Both the position numbers and the translations under genes were made by a program. DNA of 64,000 bases, taken from NCBI RefSeq assembly GCF_002218065.1, contig NZ_BDUB01000001.1:3968720-4032719 (forward strand), written 5' to 3'. Shown here one piece after another: positions 27,590-35,719 of this stretch. Positions within the stretch are counted from its first letter, which is position 1. The number at the start of each line of letters is the position of its first letter. The notes under the pieces are model-generated. The model saw nothing but the letters and a program-made list of their open reading frames with translations. It did no database searches and was not told the DNA's origin. The stretch is from Nodularia sp. NIES-3585 (GTDB taxonomy: Bacteria; Cyanobacteriota; Cyanobacteriia; Cyanobacteriales; Nostocaceae).

Positions 27590-28915
27590 ATGGCTAAACT
27601 CAAAATCTCTAAAAAAATTTCCACTGCTTTAATCAACTCACTTGGTGCGGGAGTAGTACCGAGAACAGGAGTTGAGCATATCGCAGTGGGGCGAGAAAAA
27701 GAACTTCAAAGCCTATTTCAAAATCTTGATGACATCGCAGAAGGTGTATCAGCATTTCGGTTTATCATTGGTAACTATGGCTCAGGTAAAAGTTTTATAT
27801 TACAATTAATTCGTAACCGCGCTATGGAGCAAGGTTTTGTGGTAGCTGATGCTGATTTATCTGCCTCACGCCGATTAGCAGGAACCCACAATGAAGGTTT
27901 AGCAACTTATCGGGAATTAATGAGCCACCTGGCGACAAAAACTCGTCCTGATGGTGGTGCTTTAGTTTCAATTTTGGAAGGATGGATTAATAAAATTCAA
28001 CAAGAAGTTGTCACAGAAACAAACTTGCGTCCTAATGACGATGGTTTTGATGACAAAGTTGAAGCCAAAATTCGAGAAGTAGTGCTGTATATTGAAGATT
28101 TAGTACATGGTTTTGATTTTGGTAGCGTAATTATTGCTTATTGGCGCGGCTATCGGTTAGATGATGATGACTTAAAAAATGCGTCCATGCGTTGGTTGCG
28201 GGGAGAATTCAATACTAAAACTGAGGCGAAAACGGCGTTAGGAGTACGGGTGATTATTGATGATGATAGTTGGTATGACTACATCAAACTATTTGCGAAA
28301 TTTGTTGCTGAGATTGGTTACAAAGGGCTATTAGTTTTAGTTGATGAAGCTGTAAATTTATACCAAATATCAACTACAGTCACCCGTGAACGGAACTATA
28401 ACAGACTGCTAACGATGTTTAATGACACCATGCAATGCAAAGCCGAACATCTAGGCATTTTTATTGGTGGGACAACGAGATTTTTAGAAGATCCAAATCG
28501 AGGACTTTTTGCAGACCAAGCTTGGCGCAGACGCACAAAAGAAAGCCGTTTTGCTACACAGTCAGGGGTTCAGGAACAGTTAGGGCCAGTTATTCGGCTT
28601 AACCCGTTGAGTCAAGAGGAAATTCTCACACTTTTGCAACGCTTAACTGAAATTCATGCACTTAATTTCGGTTATGAACAAGTTTTGAAAAATCCTCAGT
28701 TAAAGGAATTTGTGCAAGAAATTGTGTCTCGTTTAGGTGCAGAAGCATTACTCACACCTGGGGAAATTGTCCGGGATTTTATTAGTTTGTTAAATATACT
28801 GCATCAAAATCCAGGAATGGTTTTTAGTGAACTCATTCATGGTTCTAAATTTCAGCCCACTGCTATGGGTAAAGATGCAGATGAGGATGATCATGCAGCA
28901 GAGTTTAGTTTGTGA
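27590..28915 (+). CDS. BrxD/DUF2791-like P-loop ATPase
   Basis: 441-residue ATP-binding protein. The N-terminus has GVEHIAVGREKELQSLFQNL, then Walker A FIIGNYGSGKSFILQLIR. The middle has DADLSASRRLAGTHNEGLATYREL and a Walker B-like LLVLVDEAVNLYQ. Near the end is LTPGEIVRDFISLLNIL. This is the pattern of BREX-associated BrxD and the wider DUF2791 group, which load or drive nucleic-acid machines. No BrxL, PglX or helicase is adjacent; the only partner visible is the TerB-C-like coiled-coil gene upstream. A defence or DNA-processing role is inferred. Confidence 0.85.
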   Translation: MAKLKISKKISTALINSLGAGVVPRTGVEHIAVGREKELQSLFQNLDDIAEGVSAFRFIIGNYGSGKSFILQLIRNRAMEQGFVVADADLSASRRLAGTHNEGLATYRELMSHLATKTRPDGGALVSILEGWINKIQQEVVTETNLRPNDDGFDDKVEAKIREVVLYIEDLVHGFDFGSVIIAYWRGYRLDDDDLKNASMRWLRGEFNTKTEAKTALGVRVIIDDDSWYDYIKLFAKFVAEIGYKGLLVLVDEAVNLYQISTTVTRERNYNRLLTMFNDTMQCKAEHLGIFIGGTTRFLEDPNRGLFADQAWRRRTKESRFATQSGVQEQLGPVIRLNPLSQEEILTLLQRLTEIHALNFGYEQVLKNPQLKEFVQEIVSRLGAEALLTPGEIVRDFISLLNILHQNPGMVFSELIHGSKFQPTAMGKDADEDDHAAEFSL

Positions 28916-28945
28916 ATAATGAATGTTGTTTTCTAACTTGTCCAG

Positions 28946-28980
28946 ATTAAAACCCGAAAAAGTTATTAGGAGTTAAACAA
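28946..28980 (+). pseudogene. Relic of a PIN-toxin 3' end
   Basis: 33 bp here match the last codons of the intact toxin gene at 30328-30360 with only three differences. They read LKPEKVIRS-stop against LKPEAVIRS-stop, including the AGGAG that serves the antitoxin. No antitoxin follows, so this is a remnant of a second toxin-antitoxin copy. Confidence 0.6.
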
Positions 28981-29039
28981 AGATAGCATAAGACAGGAAC
29001 ATGAAACCAATTAATCAACCAGTTAGGTATTGAAAGCTT

Positions 29040-29612
29040 TTACCAAAACTCTACTCTAGTCTTTAACGAAAAGCTAAAGCTTTCCTCTTTCACTTTCTCA
29101 AAATCTACATTCAGACTTATAGATGTCGGAACATTTAAAGAAAGTGCTAAGTTTAAATTTGTTTGAGATTCTTGATTTATAGTCATAGTAAATTCTTCCT
29201 CTTCAATAGAAATTCCAGCTTCACACATATCTATAACTCCTTCAAAATCATAATCAGAAAATAGCCATTGACGTTCTTTAATATAATTTTTTGCTTTATC
29301 TAGCATTAACTTACCTTGTGGTTGACGATACTTTTTTTTCAGATTCATCTCCTTTTCAAGTTTTTCGCGGATTTGATTTTCACCTTTTAATTCTCCACTC
29401 CCACCAGTAAAATAACCTTTTGCAGAACCTTTTGCTTTAGTATTTATGATATTAATTTCTTTCAGAATTACGGAGGCTTCTTTAGCACCAAGAAAACCCC
29501 AAAAATAGGTAAAAACATCCCATTTTTTACGAGCAAAAGAGTAATAAGCTTTATTAATATCTACATAAAAGTAAAAACGATGAAACTCTTGTGATTGCTT
29601 TATTCCACGTGG
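29040..29612 (-). pseudogene. 5'-truncated gene, unknown family
   Basis: The minus-strand frame is open for 190 codons back to a TAA at 29613-29615, but no ATG, GTG or TTG occurs upstream of the internal ATG at 29348. The protein-like sequence extends well above that ATG (FHRFYFYVDINKAYYSFARK; FTYFWGFLGAKEASVILKEI; GSAKGYFTGGSGELKGENQ). Initiation at 29348 would give only 102 residues and discard this part. It therefore looks like the C-terminal two-thirds of a gene whose start was lost. I do not recognise the family. It lies inside the accessory stretch between the BrxD-like gene and the toxin-antitoxin pair. Confidence 0.65.
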
Positions 29613-29773
29613 TTACGTTCGCAATGACATAGTTGTAAATTTTCTCACCTACTTACTTAGCATTATGCATAGTAATGCAGTAAATACGGTTATACAAAAA
29701 GTATACAACACTTCACCTCAGAATTTTAGGTAATAATCAGCAACTAAATGATTGTTTGTGTAATTCTGCCAAA
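29613..29773. other. Intergenic at the break-point side of the truncated gene
   Basis: AT-rich spacer holding the junction where the truncated gene loses its start. No gene is seen. Confidence 0.4.
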
Positions 29774-29880
29774 AATGCCCTCAGATTTTAGTAAATCCAG
29801 GGCATTTTCAGGTTGATTATCGCATAGTTACAAATTCTTCAGCAGAACTAGGATGGATTCCCACAGTGGCATCAAAGTTA
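29774..29880 (-). pseudogene. Duplicate of the gor 3' end plus terminator
   Basis: 107 bp that align with 30604-30714 (the last 20 codons of gor, its stop and its terminator hairpin), apart from a 4-base gap. The fragment reads [20 protein letters not shown]-stop, identical in protein to the intact gene. All six differences within the codons are synonymous. The similarity stops abruptly above position 29880. Confidence 0.9.
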
Positions 29881-29906
29881 TCGCGTTTAAGTTTTTGACT
29901 GTCTTC

Positions 29907-29930
29907 TATGATAGCCTATATGCTATCATA
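29907..29930. promoter_or_regulatory. Palindromic operator of the toxin-antitoxin unit
   Basis: Perfect 9-bp inverted repeat TATGATAGC / GCTATCATA with a 6-bp spacer, ending 5 bp before the toxin ATG. This is the usual place for an autoregulatory site bound by a ribbon-helix-helix antitoxin or its complex. Confidence 0.7.
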
Positions 29931-29935
29931 ATCAG

Positions 29936-30358
29936 ATGGCGATTAAAATTGTAGTTGATACCAGCGTTTTTATTAGTGCGCTGATTAGCTCTCAAGGTTC
30001 CAGTAGAGAACTCATTCGACGCTGCTTGAAAGGCGAATATCAGCCTTTGATGGGAAATGCTTTATTTTCTGAGTATGAGTCAGTCATTCAACGAGCAGAA
30101 ATTATTGCTAAATGCCCTTTAACCAGTGAAGAAATTTCTGCTTTACTTGCATCACTGATGAACGTAAGTAAATGGATTTATATTTACTATTTATGGCGAC
30201 CTAATTTAAAAGATGAAGCTGACAATCACTTAATTGAATTAGCAGTTGCTGGGAATGCTCAAATCATTGCCACTCACAATGTCAAAGATTTCCAAAATGC
30301 TGAATTGTTATTTCCTAACTTATCAATATTAAAACCTGAAGCAGTTATTAGGAGTTAA
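29936..30358 (+). CDS. PIN-domain toxin (putative RNase), type II toxin-antitoxin
   Basis: 140 residues with the PIN fold's acidic positions: IVVDTSVFISALIS (first Asp), FSEYESVIQRAEI (Glu) and KDEADNHLIELAVAGNAQIIATHNVKDF (central and last Asp). It belongs to the COG1569-type toxins. The gene ends 6 bp before the antitoxin, with the antitoxin's AGGAG site overlapping the toxin stop. The toxin-first order is common in this cyanobacterial group. It lies between two copies of the gor 3' end. Confidence 0.9.
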   Translation: MAIKIVVDTSVFISALISSQGSSRELIRRCLKGEYQPLMGNALFSEYESVIQRAEIIAKCPLTSEEISALLASLMNVSKWIYIYYLWRPNLKDEADNHLIELAVAGNAQIIATHNVKDFQNAELLFPNLSILKPEAVIRS

Positions 30359-30364
30359 ACGAAA

Positions 30365-30580
30365 ATGGCAACTTTAACTATTCGTTTACCAGACGACAAG
30401 CACAACAGATTAAAAGAACTTGCTCAAGCCAAAGGTATAAGTATCAATAAGCTGATTGAAGAACTTTCTACTATCGCTCTAGCCGAATTTGATGCCAATA
30501 CAAGGTTTAAAGCAATGGCCGCAATGGGTAACTCAGAAGAAGGCTTAAAAATATTAGATAAACTCGATGCTCAATTGTAG
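30365..30580 (+). CDS. Ribbon-helix-helix antitoxin
   Basis: 71 residues. The N-terminal strand TLTIRLPDDKHNRLKELAQA and helix GISINKLIEELSTIALAEF form a classic RHH DNA-binding unit. The C-terminal half would wrap the PIN toxin. A strong AGGAG site precedes the ATG. It is likely translated from the same mRNA as the toxin and represses it through the palindrome at 29907-29930. A terminator follows at 30604. Confidence 0.9.
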   Translation: MATLTIRLPDDKHNRLKELAQAKGISINKLIEELSTIALAEFDANTRFKAMAAMGNSEEGLKILDKLDAQL

Positions 30581-30603
30581 CATTGCAAAACATCACAGAT
30601 AGC

Positions 30604-30640
30604 AATGCCCTGAGACTTGAGTAAATCCAGGGCATTTTCA
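30604..30640. terminator. Shared terminator of antitoxin and gor
   Basis: Stem AATGCCCT (30604-30611) / AGGGCATT (30629-30636) followed by TTTT on the plus strand. It lies between two convergent genes and is duplicated at 29774-29806 as part of the gor relic. Confidence 0.75.
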
Positions 30641-30650
30641 GGTTGATTGA

Positions 30651-32006
30651 TTATCGCATAGTGACAAACTCTTCAGCAGAACTAGGATGAATACCTACTG
30701 TGGCATCAAAGTTAGCTTTAGTAGCACCCATCTTAACTGCGATCGCGACCCCTTGTATAATCTCCGCAGCGCTGGTTCCCACCATGTGCGCCCCCACTAC
30801 CTGATCGGTATTTTGATCAACCACTAATTTCATCATGGTTTTTTCATCTTTACCCGGTAAGGTATAGTACATCGGTCTAAAACGACTGCGATAGATTTTC
30901 ACTGCATCACCATATTTTTCTCTGGCTTCCGCTTCAGTCAAACCCACAGTTGCAGCTTCTGGTGTAGTAAAGATAGCTGTCGGCACATTTTCATAACTCA
31001 TCGTGCGAGACTTGTTGCCAAATACAGTATCTGCGAAGGCGCGACCTTCATTAATCGCCACAGGAGTTAAATTAATATTATCTGTACAATCTCCCAGTGC
31101 ATAGATATTTGCTTCATTGGTTTGACTGTATTTATCAACAACAACTGCGCCATTATCGTCTAGCTGAACTTTGGTGTTTTCCAAACCTAATTTTTGTGTA
31201 TTGGGTTTGCGTCCTGTAGCTGCCAAACTGACGGCATCAACAATTACCGTCTCCTCAGAATTACCATTGCGGCTAACTGTCACCTTTAAGCCTGTTTTAG
31301 TCTTCTCAATGGCAATTATTTCGCTATTATTGAGAATCTTGATGCCGTGATTACCCATTGCTTGCTGAATTTCATTCTGCAAATCTTCATCAAAACCACG
31401 CAAAATTTTGTCATTGCGAATCACTTGGGTAACTTCGCTTCCCAACCCATTGAGGATACAGGCAAATTCTGAACCAATATAACCTCCCCCCAAAATTACT
31501 AGACGCTGGGGTTGTTCTTTGAGGTGAAATATGTCATCGGAGGTAATGGCATATTCAATTCCGGGGATTTCTGGCTTTACAGGATGTCCACCCACAGCAA
31601 TTAAAATCTTGTCGGCAGTAACTTGACGCTCGCCTACTTGAATCGTGTGAGCATCAATAAATTTACCGTATCCATCAAAGACTTCCACTTTGGACTTTTC
31701 CAGCATCCCTTCATAGATGCCATTCAGGCGAGTCACTTCATTATTGACCGCCGTAATCATTTTTTCCCAATCTAGAGAACTCTTGACTCCACTCCAGCCG
31801 TATCCTTGGGCATCTTCAAACAAGTCAGGAAAATGGGAGGCATAGACCATTAACTTTTTAGGGACACAGCCACGATTTACGCAGGTTCCGCCTAGTCGGT
31901 CAAACTCAGCAACCCCTACTTTGGCTCCATATTCCGCAGCCCTTCTGGCGGTTGCAATCCCACCAGATCCTGCACCAATTACAAATAAGTCGAAATCGTA
32001 ACTCAT
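30651..32006 (-). CDS. gor: Glutathione reductase
   Basis: FAD-dependent disulfide reductase that regenerates GSH. The 451 residues carry the FAD loop FDLFVIGAGSGGIATARRAA, the redox-active disulfide GGTCVNRGCVPKKLMVY, a NAD(P)-binding loop LVILGGGYIGSEFACIL, the second FAD motif NIYALGDCTDN and the C-terminal [12 protein letters not shown] with the catalytic His. It is followed on the same strand, upstream, by a peroxiredoxin gene and a divergent Fur-family regulator, an oxidative-stress neighbourhood. Its 3' end is partly duplicated beyond the toxin-antitoxin pair. Confidence 0.95.
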   Translation of the reverse strand: MSYDFDLFVIGAGSGGIATARRAAEYGAKVGVAEFDRLGGTCVNRGCVPKKLMVYASHFPDLFEDAQGYGWSGVKSSLDWEKMITAVNNEVTRLNGIYEGMLEKSKVEVFDGYGKFIDAHTIQVGERQVTADKILIAVGGHPVKPEIPGIEYAITSDDIFHLKEQPQRLVILGGGYIGSEFACILNGLGSEVTQVIRNDKILRGFDEDLQNEIQQAMGNHGIKILNNSEIIAIEKTKTGLKVTVSRNGNSEETVIVDAVSLAATGRKPNTQKLGLENTKVQLDDNGAVVVDKYSQTNEANIYALGDCTDNINLTPVAINEGRAFADTVFGNKSRTMSYENVPTAIFTTPEAATVGLTEAEAREKYGDAVKIYRSRFRPMYYTLPGKDEKTMMKLVVDQNTDQVVGAHMVGTSAAEIIQGVAIAVKMGATKANFDATVGIHPSSAEEFVTMR

Positions 32007-32039
32007 GTGTCCCTCAAGTTTTAAATTTTCAATATGGGG

Positions 32040-32090
32040 ACTGAGGAAGAGGCAGGGGGCAGGGTGCAGGGGGCAGGGGGAAATAAATTG
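32040..32090. repeat. G-rich short repeat (GGGGGCAGGGTGCA type)
   Basis: Tandem variants of GGGGGCAGGG between gor and the peroxiredoxin gene. The same sequence type, opposite strand, is built into menC (18216-18250). Confidence 0.75.
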
Positions 32091-32226
32091 GACTTGTACT
32101 GTACCAAAATCTTTCTCCTTTTATCCCCGCTCCCATGCTCCCCCTCTTGTTCTAGGGACTGGGAAAGAAATTTTTTCATCCTCAATGTCCCAATATCCAA
32201 CGACCAATGCTCAGTCCCTTAAAATA

Positions 32227-32775
32227 TTACACAGCAGCAGGAGTTTTAGCTTGTTTCAGGTAACCCAGCATGGTGTCTGCATCCGAAACTTCAAATGGAT
32301 CTGTAGGGCAGTTATCTTCGTAACCAGGCTCAATGAAAATCTTTTCGATTTTGCCGTCATTCACCACCATTGAATAACGCCAAGAGCGCAAACCAAAGCC
32401 CAGGTTAGATTTATCAACTAACATCCCCATCTTGCGGGTAAATTCACCATTACCATCAGGGAGCAGCTTAACATTTGTAGCACCTTGTTGTTTGCCCCAC
32501 TGGAACATCACAAAAGCATCATTCACAGATACACAAACTACATCATCAACTCCCAAGGCTTTGAATTGGTCATACAGTTCTTCGTAGCGGGGAAGGTGGG
32601 AGGTGGAACAAGTGGGGGTAAAAGCTCCAGGTAGTGAAAATACTACTATACGCTTACCAGCGAAAACATCTTGAGTGGTGCGGTCTTCCCAACGGAAGGG
32701 GTTAGGACCACCAATAGACTCGTCGCGCACGCGGGTTTTAAATACAACGTTGGGAACCTTTTCGATAACAGCCAT
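32227..32775 (-). CDS. Type II peroxiredoxin (Prx5-like)
   Basis: Thiol peroxidase using glutathione or glutaredoxin/thioredoxin as reductant. The 182 residues contain [20 protein letters not shown] with the peroxidatic Cys56 in PxxxTxxC, and the family segments [15 protein letters not shown] and [14 protein letters not shown]. The size is normal for a free-standing type II enzyme. The gene is divergent from the Fur-family regulator, with a 7-1-7 palindrome between them, and lies 220 bp from gor, which could supply reduced glutathione. Confidence 0.93.
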   Translation of the reverse strand: MAVIEKVPNVVFKTRVRDESIGGPNPFRWEDRTTQDVFAGKRIVVFSLPGAFTPTCSTSHLPRYEELYDQFKALGVDDVVCVSVNDAFVMFQWGKQQGATNVKLLPDGNGEFTRKMGMLVDKSNLGFGLRSWRYSMVVNDGKIEKIFIEPGYEDNCPTDPFEVSDADTMLGYLKQAKTPAAV

Positions 32776-32830
32776 ATTAATCTTTTGATGAGTTGAGTTT
32801 TAGTTTGTGATTGCATTTTGATCACTTATC

Positions 32831-32845
32831 TCAGAATAATTCTGA
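32831..32845. promoter_or_regulatory. PerR/Fur-box-like 7-1-7 palindrome
   Basis: TCAGAAT-A-ATTCTGA is a perfect 7-1-7 inverted repeat, the architecture of Fur/PerR operators. It lies in the divergent region of the peroxiredoxin and regulator genes. Confidence 0.65.
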
Positions 32846-32967
32846 TTTGCGAAAAATTCAATAGTTATAAATACTTAATTATTGATTTTGTTCATATATA
32901 ATACTAATTTATTACTGGGGGCGATTATAATGAGGGAATCGTTAACACGCAAAATATACCAGCAGAT

Positions 32968-33390
32968 ATGCAGCAAGAGGCACACACAATTATTCAAACC
33001 TTAAAATCTAAGGGTTTGAGGGTGACTCCTCAGAGGTTCGCAGTTTACGCAAATTTGTTATCTCGCTCTGATCACCCCACAGTTGAGACTATCCTGGCGG
33101 ATCTGAACAAAGATTTTCCAGTGTCATCTCAGGCGACTATTTATAGTTCGCTGCAAGCCCTGAGAGAAGTTGGTCTTGTGCAAGAGGTTTTACTGGAAGA
33201 AGGGGTTTGTCGCTATGATGCGAATGTGGAACCTCATCACCACTTTTGTTGTCGCCGATGTGGTGCAATTGAAGATATTGCCTGGGAAACTTTCCAGTGT
33301 GTAGATATGAAGAGTCTCCGCCCTGGGATGCGTGGCGAAAGCTATGAAGTGATTGTTCGGGGTTGGTGCGATCGCTGCCCTTCTCTTTGA
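32968..33390 (+). CDS. perR: Fur-family regulator, PerR-like
   Basis: 140-residue metal-dependent repressor. The winged-helix half has LRVTPQRFAVYANLL and SSQATIYSSLQALREVGLV. The C-terminal half has the regulatory-site PHHHFCCRRCG and two CxxC pairs (Cys95/Cys98 and Cys134/Cys137) for structural zinc. The divergent peroxiredoxin and nearby gor favour a peroxide sensor (PerR; FurC in Anabaena) over an iron or zinc sensor. It probably autoregulates through the palindrome at 32831-32845. The symbol is based on context as well as sequence. Confidence 0.85.
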   Translation: MQQEAHTIIQTLKSKGLRVTPQRFAVYANLLSRSDHPTVETILADLNKDFPVSSQATIYSSLQALREVGLVQEVLLEEGVCRYDANVEPHHHFCCRRCGAIEDIAWETFQCVDMKSLRPGMRGESYEVIVRGWCDRCPSL

Positions 33391-33452
33391 GAAGCTACGC
33401 GTTAGCGGAGCTTTCGCCTTAGCGATACGCCCTAGGCATGGCTGTGAAAGAG
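33391..33452. repeat. Palindromic spacer repeat
   Basis: Contains GCTACGCGTTAGCGGAGC and TTCGCCTTAGCGATACGCCC, members of the HIP1-rich palindromic repeats seen elsewhere in the window. It separates two convergent genes. Confidence 0.6.
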
Positions 33453-35711
33453 CTACTTCAGTATTTTCTGTAAAGACAGTAATAATTCATTCACAGTGTA
33501 AGGTTTGGGCAAAAATGTCTGCGTACCAGTGTCAATCACCTCTGCTAACCTAGTTTTGGACATGAAACCACTGGTAGCAATAATTTTCACTTGGGGGTTA
33601 ATTTTTTGCAAAGTCCGAATAGCGGTGATTCCATCCAATGCAGGCAACATCATATCCATCAGTACGGCACTAATTTCGTCGGCGTATTTAGCGTATAGCG
33701 CGATCGCCTCAATGCCGTCACTAGCAATTAAAGTCTGGTATTGGTGACTTTCTAGAGAATTTCTGGTGACATCCTGAATTGAAGGTTCATCATCCACAAT
33801 CAGAATTAATTCCCCATGTCCCGAGGGTATTGCCACCTCTTCAACAGCGAGTGTTTCCGTTCCCCCCACGGCTGGTAAGTAGACCTTAAAACTAGTACCA
33901 TGTCCCACCTCGCTATACACGTTGATAAAACCACCGTGGCTTTTAGTAATCCCAATTACAGTAGAAAGTCCTAAACCTGTGCCTTGTCCGACTGGTTTGG
34001 TAGTAAAAAATGGCTCAAAAATTCTATCTAAGGTTTCTTGCGGAATACCAACTCCAGTATCAGTAACCGTAATCACTACATATAATCCTGCTTTTGCTTC
34101 CAAGTTCATCCGAGCATAATTTTCATCAACCACAATATTCTCAGCAGATATACTTAAAGTACCCCTATTAGGCATAGCATCGCGGGCATTGACACACAAA
34201 TTCATCAGTACCTGATGCAGTTGAGTACTATCTCCAGAAACCAGCCACAAATCGTTGGGAATATCGGTATAAATTTCAATGGATTTGGGAAATGTTTCTT
34301 TGAGAATTTTGGCAATTTCCACAATCAGGTGTCTAATCTGCAAAGTAATCCGCTTCCCTTCTACACCTCTGGCAAAGGATAGCACCTGTTTAACTAAATC
34401 CGCTCCCCGTTTAGCGTTGATTTCCAAAATTTCCAACAACCGCCGAGTCCGTTCATCAGCATCGGGGAATTTCACTGGTAACAATTGCGCTCCTGCCAAA
34501 ATCGGGGTCAAAATATTATTCAGGTCGTGAGCAATACCACTAGCCAGTGTACCAATACTTTCTAAACGTTGGGCGCGAAATAATTGTGATTCTAAACGCT
34601 TCTTCTCAGTAATATCAGTATCAACAATCAGAATTGATTTAGGCATTCCCTGTGCGTCGCGGACCAAACTCCAACGACTAGCTACCACGAGTTCTTTACC
34701 AGTTTTAGTGATTTGAGTTAACTCCCCTTGCCACTTACCTTTAGTCATGATCTGCAATAAAGCCTCGTGGTCTTCCTGAGCAGCTTCATTATCCAACAGC
34801 TCACTAGCATTTCTGCCCACAGCCTCATGATGTGACCAACCATAGAGAGTTTCTGCCCCTTTGTTCCAAAAAAGAATTTGGTTTTCTAAATCACACACAC
34901 AAATTGCATCAGTGGTTATATCTAGTAAAGCTGCTTGTTCACGAATTTTGGCGAACGTAAGCTTGCGTTCGCTGATATCAATCCCCGCACAAGTTATGCC
35001 GACAATTTCTTGCGACTCATTCCGCAACGGTTCCACAGTCAAGTCGTAATATCGAGTCCCTTGGGGGTTAGTGATAGATACTTCCTCTCGAATCCCGCAA
35101 CCGTTAGTCAGCACACTATGTTTAATCGCGGTCAGACGTTGGGCATCTTTTTCTGGAATCAAATCACAGTCCTGTTTACCCAACATCTCCTGACTCGTCC
35201 ATCCAGACATCGGGTTATAAACCCAGGTGTAATATAGATTTATATCTTGGTTGAAAACAAAAATAGGGGAATTTTTTAAAGCCACCCGAAAGCGTTCTTC
35301 ACTCTGACGCAGGGCATTTTCGGAACTTTGACGCTCAATTGCATAGCGCATGGAACGTACTAGCAAGTCGCCAGTCACTTGACCCTTGACTAAATAATCT
35401 TGTGCGCCTTCCTGCATCGCTCGTAGTGCGAGGGTTTCATCATCTAAACCAGTCAAGACAATAATCGGAGTGGCTTTGGCATGGTGCGCCATGCTGATAA
35501 AGGTGTCCAGTCCCTGGCTATCAGGCAATGAGAGGTCTAAGAGTATGACATCAAAGCTGTCTCTAGCGATCAAGTCGAGTGCTGACAAGAGCTGCTCGGC
35601 TGGTTGCAACTCTACTTTAGCTGTAGTTACTTCCTGTAATAACTCTTGCAGTAAAAAGACATCACCAGGGTTATCTTCTACTAACAAAACTTTAATCGAT
35701 TTTCCTGCCAT
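33453..35711 (-). CDS. Hybrid histidine kinase: REC-PAS-PAS-HisKA-HATPase-REC
   Basis: 752 residues. The N-terminal receiver (1-125) has phosphoacceptor Asp59 in VILLDLSLPDS. PAS domains lie at ~140-255 and ~260-375 (SPIFVFNQDINLYY; TTDAICVCDLENQILFWN). The HisKA has SIGTLASGIAHDLNNILTP with the candidate His. The ATPase has NLCVNARDAMP, VTDTGVGIPQ and GQGTGLGLS. The C-terminal receiver (~630-750) has AVLMDMMLPALDG. The N-terminal receiver suggests it is driven by another kinase. It is the last gene of a three-gene unit, 8 bp after the single-domain receiver. Confidence 0.92.
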   Translation of the reverse strand: MAGKSIKVLLVEDNPGDVFLLQELLQEVTTAKVELQPAEQLLSALDLIARDSFDVILLDLSLPDSQGLDTFISMAHHAKATPIIVLTGLDDETLALRAMQEGAQDYLVKGQVTGDLLVRSMRYAIERQSSENALRQSEERFRVALKNSPIFVFNQDINLYYTWVYNPMSGWTSQEMLGKQDCDLIPEKDAQRLTAIKHSVLTNGCGIREEVSITNPQGTRYYDLTVEPLRNESQEIVGITCAGIDISERKLTFAKIREQAALLDITTDAICVCDLENQILFWNKGAETLYGWSHHEAVGRNASELLDNEAAQEDHEALLQIMTKGKWQGELTQITKTGKELVVASRWSLVRDAQGMPKSILIVDTDITEKKRLESQLFRAQRLESIGTLASGIAHDLNNILTPILAGAQLLPVKFPDADERTRRLLEILEINAKRGADLVKQVLSFARGVEGKRITLQIRHLIVEIAKILKETFPKSIEIYTDIPNDLWLVSGDSTQLHQVLMNLCVNARDAMPNRGTLSISAENIVVDENYARMNLEAKAGLYVVITVTDTGVGIPQETLDRIFEPFFTTKPVGQGTGLGLSTVIGITKSHGGFINVYSEVGHGTSFKVYLPAVGGTETLAVEEVAIPSGHGELILIVDDEPSIQDVTRNSLESHQYQTLIASDGIEAIALYAKYADEISAVLMDMMLPALDGITAIRTLQKINPQVKIIATSGFMSKTRLAEVIDTGTQTFLPKPYTVNELLLSLQKILK

Positions 35712-35719
35712 TGATTTTT

